Made by a program: the position numbers and the translations under genes. A stretch of DNA of 64,000 bases, taken from Amycolatopsis sp. QT-25 (GTDB lineage Bacteria; Actinomycetota; Actinomycetes; Mycobacteriales; Pseudonocardiaceae). Below, piece by piece: positions 16,969 to 24,527 of the stretch (its first letter is position 1; each line of letters begins with the position of its first letter). The stretch lies in the NCBI RefSeq assembly GCF_029369745.1, contig NZ_CP120210.1, positions 5,084,001 to 5,148,000 on the forward strand. Direction: 5' to 3'. The notes beneath the pieces are model-generated. The model was not told the DNA's origin. It worked only from the letters and a program-made list of their open reading frames with translations, and searched no databases.

Positions 16969-17019
16969 GAGCTGCGTCAGGCGGTTCCTTCGGGCACGAT
17001 GAACTGATGGCGAGCAGGA

Positions 17020-18405
17020 ATGACTAACGGCGACAGCGGTACCCGGGCGACGGCACGGCAGGTCCGGTTCGCCGAACACGACGCGCGCGCCGAAACGCTA
17101 CGGGCACAGCTGGCGGATCTGCACGGAACCATCCGGCTGGCGAAACGGACGTCGAACCTGTTCCGGGCACGGACGGCGACCAGTACGCCGGGGCTGGACG
17201 TCTCGGGTTTCACCCAGGTCCTCGACGTCGATCCCCTGGCACGCACGGCCGACGTCGAAGGCATGGTCACCTACGAGCAGCTCGTGGACGCGACCCTGCC
17301 GCACGGGTTGATGCCGCTGGTCGTGCCCCAGCTCAAGACGATCACGCTCGGTGGCGCGGTCACCGGACTCGGCATCGAGTCGTCCTCGTTCCGCAACGGC
17401 CTCGTGCACGAGTCGGTGCTGGAGATGGAGTTGCTCACCGGCGACGGCCGGATCGTCGTCGCGCGGGCGGACAACGAACACAGCGAACTGTTCCACGGCT
17501 TCCCGAACTCGTACGGGACGCTCGGCTACGCGCTGCGGCTGAAGATCGAGCTGGAGCCGGTCAAACCGTACGTGCGGCTCGACCACGTGCGGTACGACGA
17601 CACCGAGGAGTACTTCGCGGCACTCGGCGAAGCCTGCCGTAGCGGATCGGCCGACTTCGTGGACGGAACGGTCTTCGGGCCGGGCGAGCAGTACCTGACG
17701 CTGGGCACGTTCACCACCTCCGCGCCCGCGACCAGCGACTACACCTGGCTCGACATCTACTACAAGTCGATCCGCTCCCGCGAGACGGACCATCTGAGCG
17801 TCCGGGACTACCTGTGGCGCTGGGACACGGACTGGTTCTGGTGCTCACGGGCGTTCGGCGTGCAGAACCGGCTCCCCCGGTTGCTGCTGGGCAGGCGGCT
17901 GCTGCGGTCTTCGGTCTACTGGAAGGCGGTGGCGCTCGACCGCCGGTTCGGGATCGCCGCGAAACTGCTCAAGCTGCGCGGGCTCCCTCCGGAAGAGACG
18001 GTCGTGCAGGACATCGAGGTGCCGCTGTCGCGTGCCGCGGAGTTCCTGGACTTCTTCCGCCGCGAGATCCCGATCAGTCCGGTGTGGATCTGCCCGCTGA
18101 AGCAGCGGCCGGGTGGCGTGAACTCGCCACTGTACGAACTGGACCCCGAAACGCTGTACGTCAACTTCGGCTTCTGGTCCGCGGTCCCACTGGACCCTGG
18201 CGAGGAGCCCGATACGCACAATCGGCTGATCGAGGCCGAAGTGACGCGACTCGGCGGGCGGAAGTCGCTGTATTCCGACAGTTTCTATACCGAAGACGAG
18301 TTCTGGCGGCTGTACAACGGCGACGCCTACGGAACACTGAAGACGGCGTACGACCCGGACGGCCGCCTGCTCGACTTGTACGCGAAATGCGTGCGGCGGC
18401 GGTGA
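17020..18405 (+). CDS. tmsA: FAD-linked oxidoreductase, TmsA/BfaA-like (10-methylene fatty acyl reduction)
   Basis: 461 aa. A FAD_binding_4 (PP-loop) domain is seen from about residue 40, with the PTLKTITLGGAVTGLG-like block near 104 (here PQLKTITLGGAVTGLGIES) and GLVHESVLEMELLTGDG. The rest fits the DWARF1/delta-24-reductase-like group. In mycobacteria and other actinomycetes a homologous gene next to a UfaA1-type methyltransferase reduces the 10-methylene intermediate to 10-methylstearate (tmsA/tmsB, also called bfaA/bfaB). Here too the methyltransferase follows 26 bases downstream. The ATG at 17020 is used; an ATG at 17007 is out of frame. Function is inferred from family and pairing. Confidence 0.8.
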   Translation: MTNGDSGTRATARQVRFAEHDARAETLRAQLADLHGTIRLAKRTSNLFRARTATSTPGLDVSGFTQVLDVDPLARTADVEGMVTYEQLVDATLPHGLMPLVVPQLKTITLGGAVTGLGIESSSFRNGLVHESVLEMELLTGDGRIVVARADNEHSELFHGFPNSYGTLGYALRLKIELEPVKPYVRLDHVRYDDTEEYFAALGEACRSGSADFVDGTVFGPGEQYLTLGTFTTSAPATSDYTWLDIYYKSIRSRETDHLSVRDYLWRWDTDWFWCSRAFGVQNRLPRLLLGRRLLRSSVYWKAVALDRRFGIAAKLLKLRGLPPEETVVQDIEVPLSRAAEFLDFFRREIPISPVWICPLKQRPGGVNSPLYELDPETLYVNFGFWSAVPLDPGEEPDTHNRLIEAEVTRLGGRKSLYSDSFYTEDEFWRLYNGDAYGTLKTAYDPDGRLLDLYAKCVRRR

Positions 18406-18431
18406 CCCGGGCTGGGAGAAAAGAGAAGAAC

Positions 18432-19694
18432 ATGGCTGAGACGACGACCGTCGGGAAGATCTTCGAGCGGTTGCTCGGCCCGAGCACCGAAGTGTCCATC
18501 ACCGCCTACGACGGCAGTACGAGCGGCCCGGCCGACGCGCCGGTGTCGATCCAGGTGCGGTCACCACTGGCGTTGACCTACTTGATGTCTTCACCGGGGG
18601 ACCTCGGGCTCGCGCGGGCTTACGTGGCCGGCGCGCTCGATGTGGACGGTGACCTCTACTCGGCGTTGCGCGCGCTCGTGGCACAGGTCGATCAGCTCAG
18701 CGCCGCGGACCGGTTGTGGCTGCTGCGCGAACTCGGGCCGAGGCACCTGCGCCGCGTCACCCCGCCCGCCGAGGAATTGCCGAGTCGCGCCAAACGCGTC
18801 TTCGACGGGTTGCGGCACTCGAAAGCACGCGACAGCAACGCCATCTCGAACCACTACGACGTCTCGAACCGGTTCTACGAACTGGTGCTGGGCCCGTCGA
18901 TGGCCTACACCTGCGCCGCGTATCCGTCCGCCGACGCGTCACTGGAGGAGGCGCAGGCGCACAAATTCGACCTGGTGTGCCGGAAACTCGGCCTCCGGCC
19001 GGGGATGCGACTGCTGGACGTCGGCTGTGGCTGGGGCGGCATGGTGGAGCACGCCGTCGAGCACTACGGCGTCGAGGCGCTCGGTGTCACCCTTTCGCGC
19101 GAACAGGCGCAGTGGGCGCAAAAGGACATCGTGACCAAGGGTCTCGCGGACCGCGCCGAGGTGCGGCACCTCGACTACCGTGACGTCACCGAAACGAACT
19201 TCGACGCGGTGTCCTCGATCGGGCTGACCGAGCACATCGGCGCGCGCAACCTGCCGTCGTACTTCCGTTTCCTCGCCGGGAAACTGAAGCCGCACGGGCG
19301 CCTGCTGAACCATTGCATCACCAACCCGGACACCTCGGTCCCGCACCGGTCACGCGGGTTCATCGACCGGTACGTCTTCCCCGACGGCGAACTGGAGTCC
19401 GTCGGGGAGATCGCCACCGCCATGCACGACAGCGGGCTCGAAGTGCGGCATTCGGAGAACCTCCGCGAGCACTACGCCACCACCCTCGGCGCGTGGTGTG
19501 CCAACCTCGACGCGAACTGGGACGCCGCCGTCGCCGAAGCGGGCGCCGGGCGGAGCCGCGTCTGGGCGCTGTACATGGCCGCGTGCCGACTCGCCTTCGA
19601 GCGGCGGGAGATCGAACTGCACCAGGTGCTCGGGGTGAGGGTCGGTCCGGACGGTGACTCGGGCATGCCGCTGAGGCCGGACTGGGGCGTGTAG
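18432..19694 (+). CDS. tmsB: Cyclopropane-fatty-acid synthase-like methyltransferase, TmsB/UfaA1 type
   Basis: 420 aa from ATG 18432, preceded by GGGAGAAAAGAGAAG. The CFAS core is plain: SNHYDVSNRFYELVLGPSMAYTCA near residue 140, motif I LDVGCGWGGM near 195, VTLSREQAQWAQ, and the C-terminal IGLTEHIGARNLPSYFR (usual CFAS form is E-H-G/M). The family methylates an oleoyl chain in membrane phospholipid. Together with the preceding FAD enzyme it should make 10-methyl branched acids such as tuberculostearate. No tmsC-like gene follows; instead a perfect hairpin repeat ends the unit. Confidence 0.85.
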   Translation: MAETTTVGKIFERLLGPSTEVSITAYDGSTSGPADAPVSIQVRSPLALTYLMSSPGDLGLARAYVAGALDVDGDLYSALRALVAQVDQLSAADRLWLLRELGPRHLRRVTPPAEELPSRAKRVFDGLRHSKARDSNAISNHYDVSNRFYELVLGPSMAYTCAAYPSADASLEEAQAHKFDLVCRKLGLRPGMRLLDVGCGWGGMVEHAVEHYGVEALGVTLSREQAQWAQKDIVTKGLADRAEVRHLDYRDVTETNFDAVSSIGLTEHIGARNLPSYFRFLAGKLKPHGRLLNHCITNPDTSVPHRSRGFIDRYVFPDGELESVGEIATAMHDSGLEVRHSENLREHYATTLGAWCANLDANWDAAVAEAGAGRSRVWALYMAACRLAFERREIELHQVLGVRVGPDGDSGMPLRPDWGV

Positions 19695-19775
19695 GAAGGC
19701 GTCGGCGAGCCACCACGAGCCGCCGTCGCCGGCGATCGCCGCGGTGTCGGTGTCGGTGTCGGTGTCGGGGAACCC

Positions 19776-19830
19776 GTACATGAAGGCCCCCTTCCTTGCG
19801 CCTAGCGCAAGGAAGGGGGCCTTCATGTAC
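19776..19830. repeat. Dispersed hairpin repeat, copy 1 (26-bp perfect arms)
   Basis: Arms 19776-19801 and 19805-19830 are perfect inverted complements around a CTA loop. The left arm begins GTACATGAAGGCCCCCTTCC. The same core occurs at 38392-38446 and 48084-48146, always just after the 3' end of a gene, so it probably acts as a terminator as well as being a dispersed element. A (GGTGTC)n run lies just to its left at 19743-19768. Confidence 0.9.
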
Positions 19831-19861
19831 CTCAGCGAGAGCACCACGGCGGCGACGTAGC

Positions 19862-19892
19862 GGGCACTGGGTCGTGATGTCCCTTGTGGACT
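19862..19892 (+). repeat. Conserved 31-bp block accompanying hairpin repeat, copy 1
   Basis: GGGCACTGGGTCGTGATGTC and the following CCTTGTGGACT recur, with one extra G, at 48164-48195. Both lie downstream of a copy of the hairpin repeat in the same orientation. A shared CGCCAGGCCCC follows each. Hairpin plus block look like one composite element of about 120 bp. The rest of 19893-20018 shows no gene. Confidence 0.7.
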
Positions 19893-20018
19893 GTCAAGCC
19901 GCGCCAGGCCCCTTCAGCGAATTCGCTTTAGCTCCTTCGGCTCACTAGGCCTGACCACGTCCCGTTCACCACTGGCCGGTTTCTTTTCACCGTCCCCCGG
20001 TGCGGCGGTGCAGCCAAT

Positions 20019-20069
20019 AGGTCTAGACAACTTGTCACCAGCCCATGCACACCGACCACTGGCTAGGCT
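20019..20069 (+). promoter_or_regulatory. GntR-type operator and -10 box of a leaderless promoter
   Basis: AGGTCTAGACAACT at 20019-20032 contains the perfect palindrome GTCTAGAC and resembles sites of HutC/DasR-type GntR regulators (GGTCTAGACC core). TAGGCT at 20064-20069 is a good -10 hexamer. Transcription would start about seven bases later, at the A of ATG 20076, so the message is probably leaderless. Autoregulation is likely. Confidence 0.6.
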
Positions 20070-20075
20070 GTGGTC

Positions 20076-20786
20076 ATGCGGCGAACAGAGGTCGAGGATC
20101 GGCTCCGCCGGCTCATCGAGCGGCGGCGGCCCGGTGAGGTTCTGCCTTCGGAACGCGCGCTGAGCACCGAAATCGGCGTCTCGCGCCCCACCCTGCGGGC
20201 CGCGATCGACGAGCTGGAACGCGACGGTCTCGTGGTCCGCGAACACGGCCGCGGCACGTTCACCGCACCACGCAAGATCTCCCAGGATCTCGTGCCCGCC
20301 ACCGGCGGTGACCAGTTCGCCCCGCCCGCCGAAGGCCACTGGACCAGCCGGGTGATCGAGTTCGCCACCATCCCGGCGGGTGCCCGGCTCGGGAAACGAC
20401 TCGAGGTCTCCCCCGGCCGCACACTGGTGGCCGTCACGCGCGTCCGCGTCGTCGAAGAGGCGCCGATGGCGATCGAACGCATCCTGGTCCCGCGGGATCT
20501 CGTGCCGGACATCACGGCCGCGGGCTTCGAGTCCGGCTCGTTATACGAACTGCTCCGCACCCGGTACGAGATCGTCCCCGCGACGGCCGTGCAGGTCATC
20601 GAACCGACCGTCACCGACGTGGACGAATCCGGCCTGCTCGGCGTGCCGCAGCACTCCCCCGCGCTGCTGTTCGAGCGCACCACCCGCGACGACGGCGGCC
20701 GCGTGATCGAGTACACCCGCTCGATCTACCGCGGTGACCGCTACCGGATCACGTCGCATCTGACGTTCGACCACACCTCCGGCTGA
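20076..20786 (+). CDS. GntR family regulator (HutC/UTRA subfamily)
   Basis: About 236 aa. The winged helix shows LPSERALSTEIGVSRPTLRAAIDELERDGLVVREHGRGTF at residues 20-60. The C-terminal UTRA domain shows PGRTLVAVTRVRVVEEAPMAIERILVP and ends EYTRSIYRGDRYRITSHL, the standard UTRA finish. ATG 20076 is chosen over GTG 20070 because it fits the leaderless -10 spacing. Ligands of this subfamily are usually sugars, amino sugars or other small acids. The neighbouring nuclease-helicase gene offers no obvious ligand, and the regulated target may be only itself. Confidence 0.88.
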   Translation: MRRTEVEDRLRRLIERRRPGEVLPSERALSTEIGVSRPTLRAAIDELERDGLVVREHGRGTFTAPRKISQDLVPATGGDQFAPPAEGHWTSRVIEFATIPAGARLGKRLEVSPGRTLVAVTRVRVVEEAPMAIERILVPRDLVPDITAAGFESGSLYELLRTRYEIVPATAVQVIEPTVTDVDESGLLGVPQHSPALLFERTTRDDGGRVIEYTRSIYRGDRYRITSHLTFDHTSG

Positions 20787-20838
20787 CTCCGGCGCGCCGG
20801 AGCCGTCCTTTCGCGAGTCCGTGCGAGACTCCCGGGCG

Positions 20839-23800
20839 ATGTACACCCCGTCCGATCTCGCCGACCTGCTCGAATGCGAGCACCGCAGCCTTCTGAACCA
20901 GGCGCTGGCCGCCGGGCTCCCCGGAGCGCCGCGGCCGGGCTCCGGGCCGGATCAGCTGGCGGTCACGCACGGACGCGCGCACGAGGCCGCGACGCTGGAC
21001 AAGCTGCGCGGCGAGCGCAGCGCCGTCGTCGAGATCGACGAACGCGACCCGGTCGTCGCCGCGAAGGCCACCGAGGAAGCGCTTCGGGCGGGCGCGCCGG
21101 TGATCTACCAGGCGGTCTTCCACGACGACGAGTTCTCCGGCCGTGCCGACTTCCTGATGAGGGACGACGAAGGCCGTTACGAGGTCTACGACACGAAGCT
21201 GGCCAGGCACGCCAAGCCCGCGGCGGTAGTACAGCTGACCGCGTACGCCGACGCCTTGCGCCGCGCAGGCTGGCCCGCCGGTCCGCGGATGCACCTGCTG
21301 CTCGGTGATCACAGCACCCGCTCGTTCCGCGTCGACGACTTCCTCCCGCTGGTGGACCGGCTCCGCGCCCGGCTGCGGAACCGGCCGCCGACCCTGCCGC
21401 TCCCGTTGTGGGCCGACGAACGGCCCGCCTGCGGTGGCTGCTCGTACGCCGCGCATTGCGCGAGCGCCCGCGAAGCGGATCGAGACCTTTCGCTGGTCGC
21501 CGGGATGCGCGGTGACCAACGGCGGAAACTCGTCGCCGCGGGTCTCGGCACCATCGACGCGCTCGCGACCGCCACCCCGGAGGATCGGCCGCGCGACCTC
21601 TCGACGACCTCGTTCACCACGCTGCGTGCCCAGGCCGCGATCCAGGTCCGGCAGGACGCCACCGGGCGGATCGCCTACGAGGTCATCGATCCGGCCGCGC
21701 TGGCCGAGCTGCCGCCGCCCGCGCCCGGTGACGTCTTCTTCGACATGGAAGGCGATCCCTACGCCCTGGCCGGCGAAGGGCTCGAGTACCTCTTCGGCGC
21801 GGTGACCGCGGACGACGGCACGAAGTTCACACCGTTCTGGGCGCACAACCGGTCGCAGGAGAAGCGGGCCTTCGAGGAGTTCGTCGACTTCGCCACCGCG
21901 CGGCTCGCGGAACATCCCGGTTCGCACGTCTACCACTACGCGCCGTACGAGGTCACCGCGATCAAACGGCTCGCCGCCGTGCACGGGACCCGTGAGGACG
22001 CCGTCGACCATCTCTTGCGCAGCGGCGGGCTGGTGGACCTGTATTCCGTGGTGCGCAAGGCACTCCGGGTGTCGCAGCGGTCGTACTCCATCAAGTACCT
22101 CGAGCCGCTCTACATGCCCGAAGCCCGCGACGGTGACGTCAAGACGGCGGTCTCGAGCATCGAGGCCTACGAGGAGTACCTGACGCTCACCGCTTCCGGC
22201 GAGACCGCACACGCGGACGAAGTGCTGCGCGGGATCGGCGACTACAACGAATACGACTGCGTCTCGACGCTGCGGTTGTTCGAGTTCCTCCACAAGGTCC
22301 GCGTGGAGGAAGGGATCGAGCTCGCCGAGCCGCCCGACGAGTCCGAGGTGGACGCTCTGCTTCGCCGGACCGAAGAGGACGTCGCGGCCCAGAAACGCGC
22401 GGAACGCGCCACGTGGCTGGCCGCGCTGGTCGATCCGCTGCTGGACGGGCTTCCCGACGATCCGGCCGGGTTCACCGGCGAGGATCGCGCCCGTGCCCTG
22501 CTGGCCGCGTCCGTCGGCTATCACCGCCGCGAGACGAATCCCGCGTGGTGGGAGTACTTCCGCCAGCTGGCGGCCCCACTCGGTGATCTGGAGACCGACA
22601 ACGCGTGCACCGTCCCGATTTCGCTGGAGGCGGGGGAATGGGTCCCGCCTTCGGGCCGGGTCCGCAAGGCGAAACGCTCGCTCGTGCTGCGCTGCGACCC
22701 GGACCGGCCGCATCCCTTCGCCCCCGGTGACGACGTCCGGCTGCGGTACGGGGCGGCCGCGCGGGACGCGAAGGTCGTCTCGGCCACGGCCGTCGAACTG
22801 ACCCTCGAGGAAAGCTGCCCACCCGACGAAACCACCGCCGACAGGCCGGTGGCGGTGCTGCCGGGCAGCCCGGTCCGGCCTTCCCCCAAGGACGACGCCG
22901 TCGCGGACCTCGCCCGTCTCGTCGTTGACAGGTTGCCGGTGCTGCCCGCCCATCCCGGCGTCGACCTGCTCCGGCGCGCGTCGCCCCGGCTGCGTGACGA
23001 TCGCCCCCTGCCCGAGCCCGGGGCCGATCTGGTGAACACGGTGATCGAAGCCGTCGAGGCGCTCGACGGTTCCACGCTCGCCGTCCAGGGTCCGCCCGGC
23101 GCGGGCAAGACGTACCTCGCGGGCAGGCTGATCGCCAAGCTGGTGCGCGCGGGCAGGACGATCGCCGTCACCTCGAACAGTCACAAGGCCGTGGAGAACG
23201 TGCTGTCCGCCGCGCTGAAGAACGCCCCGGACCTGCCGTGTGCCAAACGCGCCAAGCGGACCCCGGATCCGGCCGCGCCCTGGGAGCAGCCGAAGACCAA
23301 TCCCGCGCTGGTGAAATGGCGCGAGGAGCACGACACCGGCCATCTGGTCGGCGGGACCGCGTGGACGTTCGCGAACGCCGCGATCCGGGAAGAGCCCTTC
23401 GACCTGCTGATCATCGACGAGGCGGGCCAGTTCGCCCTCGCCGACGCGCTCGCGGTGTCGATGTGCGCCAAGAACCTCCTGCTGCTGGGTGATCCGCAGC
23501 AGCTGCCGCAGGTCGTGCAGGGCACGCATCCGGCGGGCGCCGAGACGTCCGCGCTCGGGCATCTGATCGGCGAGGCCGACATCATCCCGGCCGAACTCGG
23601 ATACTTCCTCGACGAGACCCGCCGGATGCATCCGGCCGTCTGCTCTCCGGTGTCCCGGCTGTCCTACGCGGGCCGCCTGCACTCGCATCCTTCGGCGGCC
23701 GAGCGGGCGATCGACGGTGTCGAGGCGGGTCTGTACCTCGCGGAGGTCGACCACCACGGCAACACGACACGGTCGGTCGAGGAGGCCGAGGCGGTCACCG

Positions 23801-24237
23801 CGCTCGTCTCCGAACTCCACGGCCGCGCCTGGACCGATCACGGCGATCCCCGCCCGCTCGGCGACGAGGACATCCTGGTCGTGGCGCCGTACAACCTCCA
23901 GGCCCGCGTCGTGGCGCGTGCCCTGGAGCAGGCCGGGTATCCGGGCGTCCGGGTGGGCACCGTCGACCGGTTCCAGGGGCAGGAGGCACCGGTGGTGATC
24001 ACCACCATGACCTCGTCGTCGGCGGTCGACCTGCCGCGTGGCCTGGACTTCCTGCTCTCCCGCAACCGGCTCAACGTCGCGCTCTCGCGGGCTCAGGCGC
24101 TCGCGATCGTGGTCTGCTCGCCGCGGCTGGTCGAGGCCGACATCCGCACGGTCGACCAGATGCGGCTGGTTTCGGGCATGCTCGGGTTGATGACCGAAGC
24201 CGTGCCCTGGCACGCAGGACGGAGTGACCATGAGTGA
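20839..24237 (+). CDS. TM0106-type RecB-like nuclease fused to RNase H-like domain and SF1 helicase
   Basis: About 1132 aa. The N-terminal PD-(D/E)XK nuclease has GRADFL near residue 100 and YDTKLA near 116. A lone cysteine near residue 13 (LECEHR) plus CGGCSYAAHC near 196 form the CxnCx2Cx5C iron-sulfur pattern of Dna2/Cas4/AddB nucleases. A YprB-like RNase H/DnaQ-fold domain follows (FFDMEGDP near 301, later YNEYDC). The C-terminal SF1 (Dna2/Upf1-like) helicase has GPPGAGKT near 751, LLIIDEAGQ, GDPQQLP, DRFQGQE and NRLNVALSRAQ. ATG 20839 is preferred; a GTG lies six codons upstream. Likely DNA or RNA processing, repair or defence. The stop overlaps a small gene by eight bases. Confidence 0.88.
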   Translation: MYTPSDLADLLECEHRSLLNQALAAGLPGAPRPGSGPDQLAVTHGRAHEAATLDKLRGERSAVVEIDERDPVVAAKATEEALRAGAPVIYQAVFHDDEFSGRADFLMRDDEGRYEVYDTKLARHAKPAAVVQLTAYADALRRAGWPAGPRMHLLLGDHSTRSFRVDDFLPLVDRLRARLRNRPPTLPLPLWADERPACGGCSYAAHCASAREADRDLSLVAGMRGDQRRKLVAAGLGTIDALATATPEDRPRDLSTTSFTTLRAQAAIQVRQDATGRIAYEVIDPAALAELPPPAPGDVFFDMEGDPYALAGEGLEYLFGAVTADDGTKFTPFWAHNRSQEKRAFEEFVDFATARLAEHPGSHVYHYAPYEVTAIKRLAAVHGTREDAVDHLLRSGGLVDLYSVVRKALRVSQRSYSIKYLEPLYMPEARDGDVKTAVSSIEAYEEYLTLTASGETAHADEVLRGIGDYNEYDCVSTLRLFEFLHKVRVEEGIELAEPPDESEVDALLRRTEEDVAAQKRAERATWLAALVDPLLDGLPDDPAGFTGEDRARALLAASVGYHRRETNPAWWEYFRQLAAPLGDLETDNACTVPISLEAGEWVPPSGRVRKAKRSLVLRCDPDRPHPFAPGDDVRLRYGAAARDAKVVSATAVELTLEESCPPDETTADRPVAVLPGSPVRPSPKDDAVADLARLVVDRLPVLPAHPGVDLLRRASPRLRDDRPLPEPGADLVNTVIEAVEALDGSTLAVQGPPGAGKTYLAGRLIAKLVRAGRTIAVTSNSHKAVENVLSAALKNAPDLPCAKRAKRTPDPAAPWEQPKTNPALVKWREEHDTGHLVGGTAWTFANAAIREEPFDLLIIDEAGQFALADALAVSMCAKNLLLLGDPQQLPQVVQGTHPAGAETSALGHLIGEADIIPAELGYFLDETRRMHPAVCSPVSRLSYAGRLHSHPSAAERAIDGVEAGLYLAEVDHHGNTTRSVEEAEAVTALVSELHGRAWTDHGDPRPLGDEDILVVAPYNLQARVVARALEQAGYPGVRVGTVDRFQGQEAPVVITTMTSSSAVDLPRGLDFLLSRNRLNVALSRAQALAIVVCSPRLVEADIRTVDQMRLVSGMLGLMTEAVPWHAGRSDHE

Positions 24238-24526
24238 GAACAGTCCGGAGAAGAAGCCGGAAATCCTCGACGCCGAGATCGTCGAGGAGACCCCGGTGCC
24301 TCCCGCCCAGGTTCCGGACCCGGACTACAGCGAGTCCGGGGTGCCCTCGTTCGAGCACGTGCGGGACCGCATCGAGCAGCGGTACACGACCTCGCTGGGC
24401 TCGACCGAGCTCGCAGGCCTCGGCGGTAAGGAAGACGTGGCCTCACTGGACGAGAAGATCGCCGACCGCGACAAGGCCGCCAAGGACAAACTGGCCGAAA
24501 TCCGCCGCGCGATGCGGGAGCGGTGA
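24230..24526 (+). CDS. Small acidic/helical protein coupled to the nuclease-helicase, 98 aa
   Basis: ATG at 24230, with GGACGGAG upstream inside the preceding gene, overlaps the helicase stop by eight bases, so translation is coupled. The N-terminal half is acidic and proline-rich (ILDAEIVEETPVPPAQVPDP). The C-terminal half is a charged helix (DVASLDEKIADRDKAAKDKL). No known domain. The tight overlap suggests a partner subunit of the nuclease-helicase. Confidence 0.75.
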   Translation: MSENSPEKKPEILDAEIVEETPVPPAQVPDPDYSESGVPSFEHVRDRIEQRYTTSLGSTELAGLGGKEDVASLDEKIADRDKAAKDKLAEIRRAMRER

Positions 24527-24527
24527 G

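Noticed and set aside
19743..19768. GGTGTC hexamer run as a phase-variable repeat
   Set aside because: Only about four units, just after a gene end and not inside a promoter or coding region; no sign that it controls anything.
19776..19830. CRISPR-like or riboswitch interpretation of the hairpin repeats
   Set aside because: Copies are single, many kilobases apart, with no regular spacers and no cas genes; they lie after gene ends, not before starts.
20749..24231. 1160-codon minus-strand frame covering the nuclease-helicase gene
   Set aside because: Composition is shadow-like (R, G, V, Q, D rich, no domain), and the plus strand encodes a protein with many conserved motifs.
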